64,000 nucleotides of DNA from Geodermatophilus sp. DSM 44513 (GCF_032460525.1 NZ_CP135963.1:1240001-1304000), one strand, 5' to 3'; shown: positions 20,436 through 29,139, counted from the stretch's first letter. Made by a program: numbers and translations. The notes: generated by a model from the letters alone, not told the origin.

Positions 20436-20834
20436 TCAGGACGCCGACAGCAGCCGGACGGGACAGCGGGCGCCGGGGGCCCGGGACAGGCGGGCGTCCG
20501 CCGTGACGACGGCCCCGCCCAGGGTCTCCGCCAGGGCGACGTAGCTGGCGTCGTGGGCGCTCATCGAGTCCCGCAGGTCGAGCACCCGCTCGAGGAGTGG
20601 TTCGTGGGCGTGCCGCGTGATCGCCAGGTCGGCGAGGTCACGGAGGGACGCGCGTGCACCGTCCGGACCCAGGTCGCCGGCCAGGACCCGTCGTCGGATC
20701 GCCGAGGTCACCTCGACGTCCACCAGGTGGGGGGCGTGGACGTCATCGGACAGCAGGGCGTTCCGCGCGACGTCACCGGCACGACCGTCCAGGAGCAGGG
20801 CACTGAGCACGACGGAGGCGTCCGCGACGATCAC
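20436..20834 (-). CDS. VapC-type PIN-domain toxin
   Basis: The protein is 132 residues with the PIN-domain acidic residues in order: VADASVVLSALLL (D), VDVEVTSAIRRR (E), SMSAHDASYVALAETLG (D) and VTADARLSRAPG (D). Such toxins are magnesium-dependent ribonucleases that cleave tRNA or rRNA. It starts at GTG 20834 and overlaps the antitoxin stop by 4 bp (GTGA), a standard toxin-antitoxin arrangement. It ends 11 bp from the convergent acyl-CoA dehydrogenase. Confidence 0.9.
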   Translation of the reverse strand: MIVADASVVLSALLLDGRAGDVARNALLSDDVHAPHLVDVEVTSAIRRRVLAGDLGPDGARASLRDLADLAITRHAHEPLLERVLDLRDSMSAHDASYVALAETLGGAVVTADARLSRAPGARCPVRLLSAS

Positions 20835-21094
20835 CGTTCGTCGCGGTCCGCCCGGATGCCTGCCACGACCTCGTCGGGTGACAGGGCGATCCGCCGGGAG
20901 GCCGACCTCGCGAAGACCTCCGCCATCGGCGGACGGGCCGCCACCCGCTCGAGCTCCTGCAGCACGTACTCCGACAAGGAGACCCCAGCGGCGTGAGCCC
21001 GCCGCCGGAGTTCGGCGTGCACGTCGTCCGGTACGTGCCGGACCGAGATGCGCGTACTGCGCAGTTGTGCCGAGAAAGTGCTTGATCTGAGCAA
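20831..21094 (-). CDS. Ribbon-helix-helix antitoxin (FitA/VapB-like)
   Basis: The 87-residue product contains TRISVRHVPDDVHAELRRRA and GVSLSEYVLQELERVAARP, the ribbon-helix-helix DNA-binding pattern of antitoxins, followed by a toxin-binding tail ending ADRDER. It neutralises the PIN toxin and should autoregulate the pair. The only standard in-frame start is TTG 21094; homology would also allow a CTG at 21064, just before RSTRISV. It is divergent from gntP, whose start is 62 bp away. Confidence 0.85.
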   Translation of the reverse strand: MLRSSTFSAQLRSTRISVRHVPDDVHAELRRRAHAAGVSLSEYVLQELERVAARPPMAEVFARSASRRIALSPDEVVAGIRADRDER

Positions 21095-21156
21095 GTGTGT
21101 CCTGCACCATGTTCCTGGTGTCCTCCACCGGCGGGGGACGGCAGGGAGGTCTCCGG

Positions 21157-22626
21157 GTGGACGTGCAACTGCTCCTGGCCCTGGTGCTGGGCATCGCGAC
21201 GATCGTCGTGCTGGTCCTGCGCACCCGGCTCGACGCCTTCGTGGCGCTGCTCATCGCGGCGCTGGTCACCGGCTTCGTCGCCGGGTCGCCGGTCGGGGAG
21301 ACGATCACCTCGATCACGACCGGCTTCGGCAACACCCTGGCCTCGATCGGCATCGTGATCGGTCTCGGCGTGGCGATCGGGAAGGTGCTGGAGGTCTCCG
21401 GCGCGGCGGCCAGCCTCGCCCGGGTGTTCGTCCGGGCTCTGGGTCAGGGTCGTGAGCACTGGGCGATGGCCGGCACCGGCGCCGTCGTGTCGATCCCGGT
21501 GTTCTGCGACTCCGGCTACGTGATCATGAACCCGCTGGCGCGGTCGATCGCCCGGCGGATCAAGGGTCGCTACGTCACCCTGGCCCTGGCCCTGGGCTGC
21601 GGCATGACCCTGACCCACCACCTGGTGCCGCCGACCCCCGGCCCGCTCGGCGTCGCCGGCATCCTCGGTGCCGACCTCGGCGGGCTCATCCTCGCCGGCC
21701 TGGTGTTCAGCCTGCTGCTCCTGCCGATCGTCGTCCTCTACGCCGCCTGGATGGGCCCGAAGCTGGAGAGTGAGGTCAGCGAGCCGGTCCGGGCCGCGGT
21801 CTACGCCGGGACCGCCGCGACGGCGCCGGGCACGGGGTCCGGCGCCGGCACGGTGACCGCGGACGACGGCCCGCCGGCCGACGACCCGGCCGCTCAGCTC
21901 GGCACCCCACCCCCGGGCGCCGGCCCGCACCGGGTCGGCGCCGGCCTCGCCTCGCTGCCGCTGCTCGTGCCGTTGGCGCTGATCGTGCTCAACACGGTCA
22001 CCACGGCGATCGACCGCAACGCCCAGGGCGCCCTCAGCCCGCAGGACGAGTACGCACCCTCCGGCATCGCCGCGACCATGGCCTTCATCGGCAACCCGGT
22101 GGTCGCCCTGGTCATCGGCATCGTCCTGGCCGTCTACCTGCTGCTGCCCCGCTGGACGCCGCGCAAGCAGGTGCACACCTGGCTGGCCGACGCCGCGGCG
22201 TCCGCGGGCCTGATCATCCTGATCACCGGGGCCGGTGGCGCCCTGGGCCAGGTGCTGCGCGACTCCGGCGTGGGCACCGCCCTGGCCGACGCCGTGGCCA
22301 GCATCTCGCTGCCCAGCGTGCTGGTGCCGTTCCTGGTCGCCTCGCTGGTGCGCCTCGCGCAGGGCTCCGGCACCGTGGCGATGATCACCGCCGCATCGGT
22401 CACCGCCCCGCTGGTCGGCGCGCTGGGCCTCTCGCCGCTGCTCGCTGCGCTGGCCTGCTGCGCCGGCTCGATGGTGTTCAGCTACTTCAACGACTCCTAC
22501 TTCTGGGTCGTCACGCGGTTCACCGGCCTGGAGGGCACCGCGGCGCTGCGCGGCTGGTCGGGCATCACGACGGCGGTCTGGGCGGCGTCGCTGCCGCTGC
22601 TGCTCGTCGCCAGCCTCTTCCTCTGA
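21157..22626 (+). CDS. GntP-family gluconate/acid-sugar:H+ symporter
   Basis: The protein has 489 residues and about twelve membrane segments. GntP hallmarks are GIVIGLGVAIGKVLEVSGAA, VVSIPVFCDSGYVIMNPLAR, GCGMTLTHHLVPPTPGPLG and CAGSMVFSYFNDSYFWVVT. GTG 21157 is chosen over the longer frame from 21097 because GGGAGG precedes it and a hydrophobic segment begins right after. It heads an operon with a DUF1537 kinase, a PdxA-like dehydrogenase and a DeoR regulator, so its substrate is probably a four-carbon acid sugar such as threonate or erythronate rather than gluconate (inference). Confidence 0.92.
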   Translation: MDVQLLLALVLGIATIVVLVLRTRLDAFVALLIAALVTGFVAGSPVGETITSITTGFGNTLASIGIVIGLGVAIGKVLEVSGAAASLARVFVRALGQGREHWAMAGTGAVVSIPVFCDSGYVIMNPLARSIARRIKGRYVTLALALGCGMTLTHHLVPPTPGPLGVAGILGADLGGLILAGLVFSLLLLPIVVLYAAWMGPKLESEVSEPVRAAVYAGTAATAPGTGSGAGTVTADDGPPADDPAAQLGTPPPGAGPHRVGAGLASLPLLVPLALIVLNTVTTAIDRNAQGALSPQDEYAPSGIAATMAFIGNPVVALVIGIVLAVYLLLPRWTPRKQVHTWLADAAASAGLIILITGAGGALGQVLRDSGVGTALADAVASISLPSVLVPFLVASLVRLAQGSGTVAMITAASVTAPLVGALGLSPLLAALACCAGSMVFSYFNDSYFWVVTRFTGLEGTAALRGWSGITTAVWAASLPLLLVASLFL

Positions 22627-22636
22627 GGCCGGACCG

Positions 22637-23962
22637 GTGGCAGCCGTGCTCGTCGTCGCGGACGACCTCACCGGGGCGAACGCCGCCGCGGCCGGCTTCG
22701 CCGCGGCAGGGCTGCGGTCGGCGACGGCGAGCGCGGTCGAGCGCGGGGACGTGGTCACCGAGATGGTGTCCCGCTTCGACGTCGTCGTCGCCACCACCGA
22801 CAGCCGGCACGCCGACCCGGGCACCGCGCAGCGGCGCACCCGCGAGGTCGTCCGGGCCGGGTGGCCGGCCCGGCTGGTGTGCAACCGCATCGACACCACC
22901 CTGCGTGGCAACGTCGGCGCCACCACCGAGGCGCTGCTGCACGAGGTGGCCGAGCTGAGCGGCGCCCGCACCGTGGCGCTGTGCGCCCCGGCGCACCCCG
23001 GTGCCGGGCGGCACACCATCGGCGGCCACCAGCTGCTGGGTGGACGGCGGCTGGAGGAGACCGAGGTGGCCCGCGACGCGCGGACGCCGATGCGCACCTC
23101 CGACGTCGTCCAGATCGTGCGCCAGCAGGCCGCACTGTGCGCCCGGACGATCGACATGGCGGCGGTCACCGGGCCGCGTGCGGAGCTGGTGACCGCCGTC
23201 CGCACCGCCCTGGACGACGGCGCCGAGCTGCTGGTGGCCGACGCGACCACCGAGGAGCACCTCACCCGCATCGCCGAGGCCGCCGTCGCCGCGGCCGAGG
23301 GCGGCGACGTCGTCTGGGTCACCTCCGACCCCGGCCCGGCGTCGGTGGCGATGGCCCGGGCGATGGGCCTGGACCGGACGGTGCAGGGGTCGCCGCTGCT
23401 GGTCGTGTCCGGGTCGGCGACCGAGCTGACCCGTCGGCAGCTGCAGCGGCTGGCCACCGAGCGCGGCGCGCACCTGCACCGCGTGCCCACCCTCGACGGC
23501 GGGGCGGTCCCCGACGCCGACGCCACCACGGCGCTGCTCGACCGGCTGCTCAGCGCGGCGGGTCGGGACGACGTCGTCGTGCTGGCCACGGCGCTCGAGG
23601 ACGGCGACGTGCACCGCATCGAGCCCGCCGACGCCGACCGCATCCCGCGGGAGCTGGCCCGGGCGGTGCGCCGCAACCTGGAGGCGCACGCCGTCGGGGG
23701 CCTGTTCACCACCGGGGGCGACGTCACCGCGGCCGTCCTGGCCGAGCTCGGCTCGCACGGGCTGGAGATCGCCGAGGAGGTCGTGCCGCTGGCGGTCGCC
23801 GGCAGCGTGGTCGGCGGCCCGTGGGACGGTCTGCAGGTCGTCACCAAGGGTGGTCTGGTGGGCGACGAGGGCACCACCGTCGCGTGCGTGGACCACCTGC
23901 GGCGCAGCGTCGAGGCCGGCCGCCGGCACGTGACGTCGGCGGAGTCCCGCACCCCGTACTGA
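22637..23962 (+). CDS. Four-carbon acid sugar kinase (DUF1537, DtnK/OtnK type)
   Basis: The 441-residue protein has the two halves of the DUF1537 kinase family: the N-terminal LVVADDLTGANAAAAGFA and CNRIDTTLRGNVGATTEALL (substrate-binding), and the C-terminal nucleotide-binding GGLFTTGGDVTAAVL, VVGGPWDGLQVVTKGG and GDEGTTVA. This family was shown to phosphorylate threonate, erythronate and related acids at C4. GTG 22637 is 10 bp after the permease stop. Together with the PdxA2-like enzyme next to it, it would convert the acid sugar to dihydroxyacetone phosphate and CO2. Confidence 0.92.
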   Translation: MAAVLVVADDLTGANAAAAGFAAAGLRSATASAVERGDVVTEMVSRFDVVVATTDSRHADPGTAQRRTREVVRAGWPARLVCNRIDTTLRGNVGATTEALLHEVAELSGARTVALCAPAHPGAGRHTIGGHQLLGGRRLEETEVARDARTPMRTSDVVQIVRQQAALCARTIDMAAVTGPRAELVTAVRTALDDGAELLVADATTEEHLTRIAEAAVAAAEGGDVVWVTSDPGPASVAMARAMGLDRTVQGSPLLVVSGSATELTRRQLQRLATERGAHLHRVPTLDGGAVPDADATTALLDRLLSAAGRDDVVVLATALEDGDVHRIEPADADRIPRELARAVRRNLEAHAVGGLFTTGGDVTAAVLAELGSHGLEIAEEVVPLAVAGSVVGGPWDGLQVVTKGGLVGDEGTTVACVDHLRRSVEAGRRHVTSAESRTPY

Positions 23963-23995
23963 CCCCGACGACAGACGACGACCAAGGAGATCGAC

Positions 23996-25033
23996 ATGAC
24001 CCGACACGTGCTCGCACTGACCCTCGGCGACCCGGCGGGCATCGGCCCGGAGATCACCGCCGCCACCCTGGCCCGCACCGCCGGCGCGGACGGCCACCAC
24101 GGCGTGGCCGTCGGCGACCCGGCCGCGCTGCGCCGCGGCGTGCAGGCGATGGGCCTCGGTGTCGAGGTGCGCACCGTCGACGGCTTCGACACCGAACCGG
24201 CCGAGGGTGTCATCGACGTCGTCGACACCGGCGTCCTCGGCGAGGACGTCCCCGCGTGGGGGAAGGTCGACGCGCGCGCCGGCCGGGCCGCGATCGCCGC
24301 CATCGAGACGGCGACCCGGGCCGCGCTGGACGGCGAGGTCGCCGGCGTGGTCACCAGCCCGATCAACAAGGAGGCCATCTGGGCGGCCGGGTCGGCGCAC
24401 CTGGGCCACACCGAGATGCTCGGCGAGCTCACCGGCGTCACCCAGCAGGACACCATGTTCGTCGTCCGCAACACCGCCCAGGAGGGTCACCACCTGCGGA
24501 TCTTCTTCACCACGCGGCACGTCGCGCTGCGCACCGCGATCGAGCAGATCTCCCAGGAGCGGGTGGGCGAGTCGATCCGCCGGGCGCACACCGCGCTGCA
24601 GGTCTTCGGGCTGGAGAGCCCGCGGCTGGCCGTGGCCGCACTCAACCCGCACGGCGGGGAGAACGGCAACTTCGGCGACGAGGAGATCGTGCACATCGGC
24701 CCCGCGTGCGTGGCCGCCCGCGAGGAGGGGCTGGACGTGAGCGGCCCGGTCCCGGCCGACTCGGTGTTCCACCAGGGGCTGGTCGGCCGCTACGACGGGG
24801 TGCTGTCGCACTTCCACGACCAGGGGCACATCCCGGCGAAGACGTTCGACTTCGACGGCACCATCTCGGTGACCGTCGGCCTGCCGATCCTGCGCACCTC
24901 GGTCGACCACGGCACCGCCTTCGACATCGCCGGCACCGGGCAGGCCGGTCCGGGCACGATGCTGTCGGCCTACCTGGCCGCGGTCGACTACGCGCCGTTC
25001 GTCGACAACATCCGCAAGGCGTACGCACCCTGA
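23996..25033 (+). CDS. PdxA2-like 4-phospho-D-threonate/erythronate dehydrogenase
   Basis: The protein has 345 residues and PdxA signatures: LTLGDPAGIGPEITAATLA, GVVTSPINKEAIWAAG, GHTEMLGELTGV, NPHGGENGNFGDEE, VFHQGLVGRYDGVLSHFHDQ and SVDHGTAFDIAGTGQA. PdxA of vitamin B6 synthesis acts on 4-phosphohydroxythreonine; paralogues beside DUF1537 kinases act on 4-phosphothreonate, yielding dihydroxyacetone phosphate after decarboxylation. The operon context supports the catabolic role. ATG 23996 follows AAGGAGA. Its stop codon overlaps the proposed CTG start of the deoR-like gene. Confidence 0.92.
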   Translation: MTRHVLALTLGDPAGIGPEITAATLARTAGADGHHGVAVGDPAALRRGVQAMGLGVEVRTVDGFDTEPAEGVIDVVDTGVLGEDVPAWGKVDARAGRAAIAAIETATRAALDGEVAGVVTSPINKEAIWAAGSAHLGHTEMLGELTGVTQQDTMFVVRNTAQEGHHLRIFFTTRHVALRTAIEQISQERVGESIRRAHTALQVFGLESPRLAVAALNPHGGENGNFGDEEIVHIGPACVAAREEGLDVSGPVPADSVFHQGLVGRYDGVLSHFHDQGHIPAKTFDFDGTISVTVGLPILRTSVDHGTAFDIAGTGQAGPGTMLSAYLAAVDYAPFVDNIRKAYAP

Positions 25034-25833
25034 GCGGCCCCCAGGACGCCGGGACGCGGCGGGCCACCCAGCAGCGGCACGACGCGCTGCTGGCCCTGCT
25101 GCGTGCCGGCGTCGACGGGGTCGAGCCGCTGGCCGAGCAGGTCGGCGTCTCGCCCTCCACCGTGCGCCGCGACCTCGCCCGGCTGGAGCGGGAGGGCCGC
25201 ATCGCGCGCACCTACGGCGGCGCGCTCGTGCGCGACGAGGTGTTCCACGAGCGGCCGTTCGGCGAGAGCGCGCAGCTCGACGCGGAGGCCAAGGCGGCGA
25301 TCGCCGCGGTGGCGGCCGACCTGGTGCCCGCGGAGGGCACGGTGTTCTTGGACGCCGGGACGACGTGCCTGGCGCTGGCCCGCCTGCTGGTCACCGCCGG
25401 GCCGCTGACGGTCGTGACGCGGGGCCTGGAGTCGGCGCTGCTGCTGTCCCGGGCGGCCGGCGTGCGGGTGATCGTCGTCGGCGGGCAGGTGCAGCCGCTC
25501 AGCCACGGGGTCGTGGGCCCGCTCGCCTCGGTGGCGCTGGACCGGCTCGCGTTCGACGTGGCCTTCCTCGGTGCCGACACGGTCGACCCCGAACGCGGGC
25601 TGGGGGAGCCCACTCTGGAGGAGACGCACGTGAAGGAGGTCGCCGCCCGTCAGGCCCGGCGGGTCGTCCTGCTCGCGGACGCCACCAAGCTGCAGGCGGC
25701 CAACGCACCCGCCTGGGCCCGGATCGAGCCCGGCTGGACGCTGGTCACCGACCCGGGCGCGCCGGAGCCGGTGGTCGCGGCCTTCGCGGCCACCGGGGTC
25801 ACCGTGCTCCTCGCCGGCGGCTCCGGAGGCTGA
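25030..25833 (+). CDS. DeoR-family transcriptional regulator, apparent CTG start
   Basis: The product has a DeoR helix-turn-helix (VEPLAEQVGVSPSTVRRDL, EREGRIARTYGGALV) and a DeoR sensor domain with FLDAGTTCLALAR, VVTRGLESALLL, VIVVGGQVQP and FLGADTVDPERGL. It likely senses a phosphorylated acid sugar and controls the operon. No ATG, GTG or TTG occurs in frame between a point well inside pdxA and the HTH; the reading frame reaches CTG 25030, which overlaps the pdxA stop as CTGA and would give 267 residues beginning with Ser-Gly-Pro-Gln. The start is therefore inferred, the coding assignment is not in doubt. Confidence 0.88.
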   Translation: MSGPQDAGTRRATQQRHDALLALLRAGVDGVEPLAEQVGVSPSTVRRDLARLEREGRIARTYGGALVRDEVFHERPFGESAQLDAEAKAAIAAVAADLVPAEGTVFLDAGTTCLALARLLVTAGPLTVVTRGLESALLLSRAAGVRVIVVGGQVQPLSHGVVGPLASVALDRLAFDVAFLGADTVDPERGLGEPTLEETHVKEVAARQARRVVLLADATKLQAANAPAWARIEPGWTLVTDPGAPEPVVAAFAATGVTVLLAGGSGG

Positions 25834-25980
25834 CCTCCGTCGACCGGTGCGACACCTGGTGTTCGTCGACCCCGTCGATCGAACAGGTGGACGTCGACCA
25901 GGCCGCCACCGAGATCGTCCGAAGAGCAGTCCCCCCGACCAACGCCCACCGCGTCCCGCAGTGACGTATGTCACCCATGG

Positions 25981-26008
25981 CGTAGCACGAAAGAGCATCA
26001 GTGCTACG
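25981..26008. promoter_or_regulatory. Inverted repeat before toxin-antitoxin module 2
   Basis: CGTAGCAC (25981-25988) and GTGCTACG (26001-26008) form a perfect 8-bp inverted repeat with a 12-nt spacer, ending 25 bp before the antitoxin ATG. Antitoxins of the Phd/VapB kind bind such sites to autoregulate, so this is a likely operator. Confidence 0.6.
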
Positions 26009-26033
26009 CTGTGGCCAGCGCGAGGAGGGCTCG

Positions 26034-26315
26034 ATGGAGACGATCAGCCACCGTGAGATGCGGAACAACTCAGCCGAGGTGCTGCGGCGGGTGGAAGCGG
26101 GGGAGACCCTCCTGGTCACCAACCACGGCCGGCCGGTGGCGCTCCTGTCCCCGGCCCCTGCCCCGGGGGTGCCGCGCGAGCGGTACGACGAGCTGCTGCA
26201 AGCCGGGGAGGTCATCCCGGCCCACCGCCGGGGTTGGCGCCAGTTGCCGCCGCCTCGTGACCTCCCCGGACCGTCGACCGAGGACCTGTTGTCGGAGTGG
26301 CACGGTGATCGGTGA
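26034..26315 (+). CDS. Phd/YefM-family antitoxin
   Basis: The 93-residue protein starts METISHREMRNNSAEVLRRV and continues GETLLVTNHGRPVALLSP, the classic Phd/YefM N-terminal DNA-binding domain. The C-terminus (EDLLSEWHGDR) should wrap the toxin. ATG 26034 is used rather than an upstream in-frame start at 26001 because it follows GAGGAGGG and matches the family start. Its stop overlaps the toxin start by 4 bp. Confidence 0.93.
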   Translation: METISHREMRNNSAEVLRRVEAGETLLVTNHGRPVALLSPAPAPGVPRERYDELLQAGEVIPAHRRGWRQLPPPRDLPGPSTEDLLSEWHGDR

Positions 26316-26704
26316 GGGCGTACGCGGACACGTCCGCCCTCGCCAAGCTGCTCAAGGACGAGGACGGTAGCGCGGCGCTGCAGCGGTGGCTGGTGGCCGA
26401 GGAGCCAGAGCTGGTGTCGTCGGTGTTGGTCCGGACCGAGTTGCACCGGGTCGGGCTGGCGTACGGGGTCCCCAGGCCGGACGTGGCGGCCCTGCTGCGC
26501 GAGGTGGACCTGCTCCGGCTGACCGATGCGGTGCTGGAGCAGGCCGAGCGCGTCCCGGCGGCGCCCGGCCGCACCCTGGGCGCGCTCGATGCCATCCACC
26601 TCGCCTCGGCGCAGCGGGTCGGGCTCACGACCATGGTCGTCTACGACCAGCAACTGGCGGACGCTGCCGTGCACCACGGCGTCACCGTGGTGGCCCCGCG
26701 GTGA
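26312..26704 (+). CDS. VapC-type PIN-domain toxin
   Basis: This 130-residue PIN protein has the four acidic positions: YADTSALAKLLKDE (D), LVRTELHRVGLAYG (E), LGALDAIHLASAQRV (D) and MVVYDQQLADAAV (D). It is the partner of the Phd-type antitoxin just upstream, overlapping by GTGA. It is not closely similar to the VapC at 20436, so the two modules are independent rather than a duplication. Confidence 0.93.
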   Translation: MRAYADTSALAKLLKDEDGSAALQRWLVAEEPELVSSVLVRTELHRVGLAYGVPRPDVAALLREVDLLRLTDAVLEQAERVPAAPGRTLGALDAIHLASAQRVGLTTMVVYDQQLADAAVHHGVTVVAPR

Positions 26705-27267
26705 GAACGGCGCTCGCCCCGGTCTGACTCGTCGAACCGTGCCCGGCCGGCTGTGGGACGAGCGGCTGCCGGCCTCCGTGCGCCGGGTCGTCGCCGCCTG
26801 CGCCGGAGGTGACCAGCAGCGTCCGCAGACGTGCGTCCACGTCCCGCGGCGTCCTGGCCACGCGTCGGTCGACCGGAGCGTCGGCGCCGCCCTCACCTCG
26901 CCGTGTCCGGTACGCGTGCTGCCCGACGGACGTGTGGTGCACGAGTGACGGGAATGGTCGGGAGTGGCCGGCGACCATTGTTGCCGGCGCCACGCGCGGC
27001 CATTTCCCGTAGTACCTGACAAGCTGCTGACCAGCGGTTCAGCAACACCGAGCGCGGCTCCAGAACGGCCGGAAAGGAGATCTGCGACACGGCCCGAGCG
27101 GCGCTCGCGAATGATCGTCCGCCTTTAGCTTGTGCACGTCGCAGCGTGCAACGGGGCTCCATCTGTCCTCCCGGCCGGCAGCTCGACCGCACGGCGGTCC
27201 CACCGGCCGCCGGCGATCCGCGTGGTTGACGACCGCCCACCGTCGGGCGGCGAGGAGAGGACGTCCG
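26705..27267. other. 563-bp intergenic region between toxin gene and DUF4331 gene
   Basis: No convincing gene is seen. A plus-strand frame to 26948 (around GRLWDERLPASVRRVVAACA) is open but is not recognised and has no clear ribosome site. From about 26950 the sequence is less GC-rich than its surroundings and contains a perfect 7-bp inverted repeat, AATGGTC 26953-26959 and GACCATT 26973-26979. The promoter of the DUF4331 gene should lie in the last 250 bp; no standard -35/-10 pair stands out. Confidence 0.5.
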
Positions 27268-29013
27268 ATGACCGAGCACGACCAGGACCACAAGCGGGGC
27301 ATCCGTGCCGCCGCGCTGCTGTCGGCGGGGGGTGTGCTGGCCGGCTCCGCCGTCGTCGGCCTCCTGCCGAGCGTGGCGCAGGCGTCCAGCCACCGCGAGG
27401 CGCCGCTCATCGCGGCCGAGCCCGCGCTGGACAACACCGACGTCTACGCCTTCACCAGCCCCGAGGACGCGAACACGGTCACCCTGATCGCGAACTGGGC
27501 GCCGTTCTCCGAGCCCAACGGCGGCCCGAACTTCTACCCGTGGGCCACCGGCGTCGCCCACGACATCAACATCGACAACGACGGCGACGCGGTGGCCGAC
27601 GTGGTCTACCGCTGGGAGTTCAGCACCCAGGACGCCCGCGGCACCGGCACGTTCCTCTACAACAACGGCCCGGTCACCTCCCTCGGTGACGCCAACCTGC
27701 TGTTCCGCCAGACCTACGACCTGACGGTCAGCGTCGGCGGCGCGCCGTTCGCGCCGGTGCTCGACGACGCCCCGGTGGCGCCGTCGTTCACCGGCCCGAA
27801 GGGCATGCCGGACTACGCGGCCCTGCGCACCGAGGCCATCAAGCCGCTGCCCGGTGGCGGCAAGTCCCTGGCCGCGCAGGCCGACGACCCGTTCTTCCTG
27901 GACCTGCGGGTCTTCGACCTGCTCTACGGCGCCGACCTGTCCGAGACCGGCCAGGACACCCTCGCGGGCTACAACGTCAACACCCTCGCCCTGCAGGTGC
28001 CCAAGAACGCGCTGGCCATCGCCGGTGACGCCGCCAACAACCCGGTGGTCGGCATCTGGAGCACCACCTCGCGGCCGTCGATGACCACCCGCAACGCCGA
28101 CGGCAGCGTGACCAGCTCGGGCAGCCTGCAGCAGGTCTCCCGGCTGGGCGCACCGCTGGTCAACGAGGTCGTCGTCCCGACCGGCCTCAAGGACGCCTTC
28201 AACGCCATCTCGCCGGACCAGGACGCCGCCGCCGCCGGCGGGGCCGTCGTGGACCGGGTGCTCAACCCCGAGGTGCCCGCGCTGATCGAGGCGATCTACG
28301 GCATCAAGGCGCCGGCCACCCCGCGCTACGACATCTTCGAGGTGTTCCTGACCGGCGTGGTCACCAATGCCGAGTTCGACGTGGACGGCAACCCGTCGAC
28401 GCCGAACCCGATCGAGGCCGACCTCAACTCCCAGGTGCTCAACGCCGCCGCCGTCCCGGCGGACTTCCAGCCCTCGGAGATGCTGCGGCTGAACATGTCC
28501 GTCCCGGTCACGGCGTCGCCGAACCGGCTGGGCGTGGTCGGTGGGGACCTGCAGGGGTTCCCAAACGGCCGTCGCCTTGGTGACGACGTGCTCGACATCT
28601 CGCTGCTGGCGCTGGAGGGCGTCTACGACGTCAACAACATCCCCGCCGACCGGGCCGCGGCCGGCGTGGCCGCCCTGGCCGGTGGCGACGGCGTGAACCA
28701 GAACGGCCCCGGCTTCGGCAACTCCTTCCCCTACATCGGCCTGCCCAACACCACCGCCGTCAACGGTGGCTCCCCGGTCGGCGACGGCAACCCCCAGCCG
28801 GTGCCCCCGGCGGCGGGGCCCGCCAGCACCGGCACGGCCGGCGTGAACGGCTACCCGGTGGGCGGCGTGGAGACCGGTGAGGGTGGTCTGGACGAGGCCC
28901 TCATCCCGGCCCTGAGCGGCTCGGCCGCCCTCGTGCTCATCGGCGCGGGCGCCGGCTCGCTCATCCGCGGACGCCTGCAGCGCCGCACGGTCACCTCCAC
29001 CCCGGAGGTCTGA
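27268..29013 (+). CDS. DUF4331 secreted/membrane-anchored protein
   Basis: The 581-residue protein has an N-terminal signal region (hydrophobic segment after KRGIRAAALL, then PSVAQASSHREAPLIAAEPA) and a large DUF4331 domain beginning at ASSHREAPLIA with NTDVYAFTSPEDANTVTLI and DINIDNDGDAVADVVYRWEF. Near the C-terminus a Gly/Pro-rich linker leads to a hydrophobic helix (SAALVLIGAGAGSLI) and a basic tail RGRLQRR, the layout of a cell-wall sorting signal, though no LPXTG-like motif is obvious (nearest is IPALSG). ATG 27268 follows GAGGAGAGG. It is followed by a class F sortase, suggesting surface attachment. Confidence 0.88.
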   Translation: MTEHDQDHKRGIRAAALLSAGGVLAGSAVVGLLPSVAQASSHREAPLIAAEPALDNTDVYAFTSPEDANTVTLIANWAPFSEPNGGPNFYPWATGVAHDINIDNDGDAVADVVYRWEFSTQDARGTGTFLYNNGPVTSLGDANLLFRQTYDLTVSVGGAPFAPVLDDAPVAPSFTGPKGMPDYAALRTEAIKPLPGGGKSLAAQADDPFFLDLRVFDLLYGADLSETGQDTLAGYNVNTLALQVPKNALAIAGDAANNPVVGIWSTTSRPSMTTRNADGSVTSSGSLQQVSRLGAPLVNEVVVPTGLKDAFNAISPDQDAAAAGGAVVDRVLNPEVPALIEAIYGIKAPATPRYDIFEVFLTGVVTNAEFDVDGNPSTPNPIEADLNSQVLNAAAVPADFQPSEMLRLNMSVPVTASPNRLGVVGGDLQGFPNGRRLGDDVLDISLLALEGVYDVNNIPADRAAAGVAALAGGDGVNQNGPGFGNSFPYIGLPNTTAVNGGSPVGDGNPQPVPPAAGPASTGTAGVNGYPVGGVETGEGGLDEALIPALSGSAALVLIGAGAGSLIRGRLQRRTVTSTPEV

Positions 29014-29020
29014 CCCCCTC

Positions 29021-29115
29021 GGCCGTGGGGTGCGGGACCCCGGTCCCGCACCCCACGGCCACCCCTCACGGACGAACCCTCCCCGCCGTCCGCCCTCGAG
29101 ACCGAGGGCGGACGG
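29021..29115 (+). terminator. Two perfect hairpins in tandem between DUF4331 and sortase genes
   Basis: The first has 19-bp arms (29021-29039 and 29042-29060) with a 2-nt loop. The second has 13-bp arms CCGTCCGCCCTCG (29086-29098) and CGAGGGCGGACGG (29103-29115) with a 4-nt loop. The first begins 7 bp after the DUF4331 stop and looks like a terminator; the second ends 15 bp before the sortase ribosome site and could also sequester or terminate the leader of the sortase transcript. Confidence 0.75.
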
Positions 29116-29139
29116 GAGGCAGCAGACCGAAGGAGCCTC

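Noticed and set aside
20773..24474. Very long minus-strand open frame of 1233 codons
   Set aside because: It is antisense to gntP, the DUF1537 kinase and pdxA2, has low-complexity R/S/T/P composition and no domain. GC-rich DNA leaves such frames open.
27268..29013. LPXTG-like sortase substrate motif in the DUF4331 protein
   Set aside because: The tail has a hydrophobic helix and basic end but no LPXTG, LAXTG or LPXTA pattern; IPALSG is only a loose resemblance, so I do not call a sorting signal.
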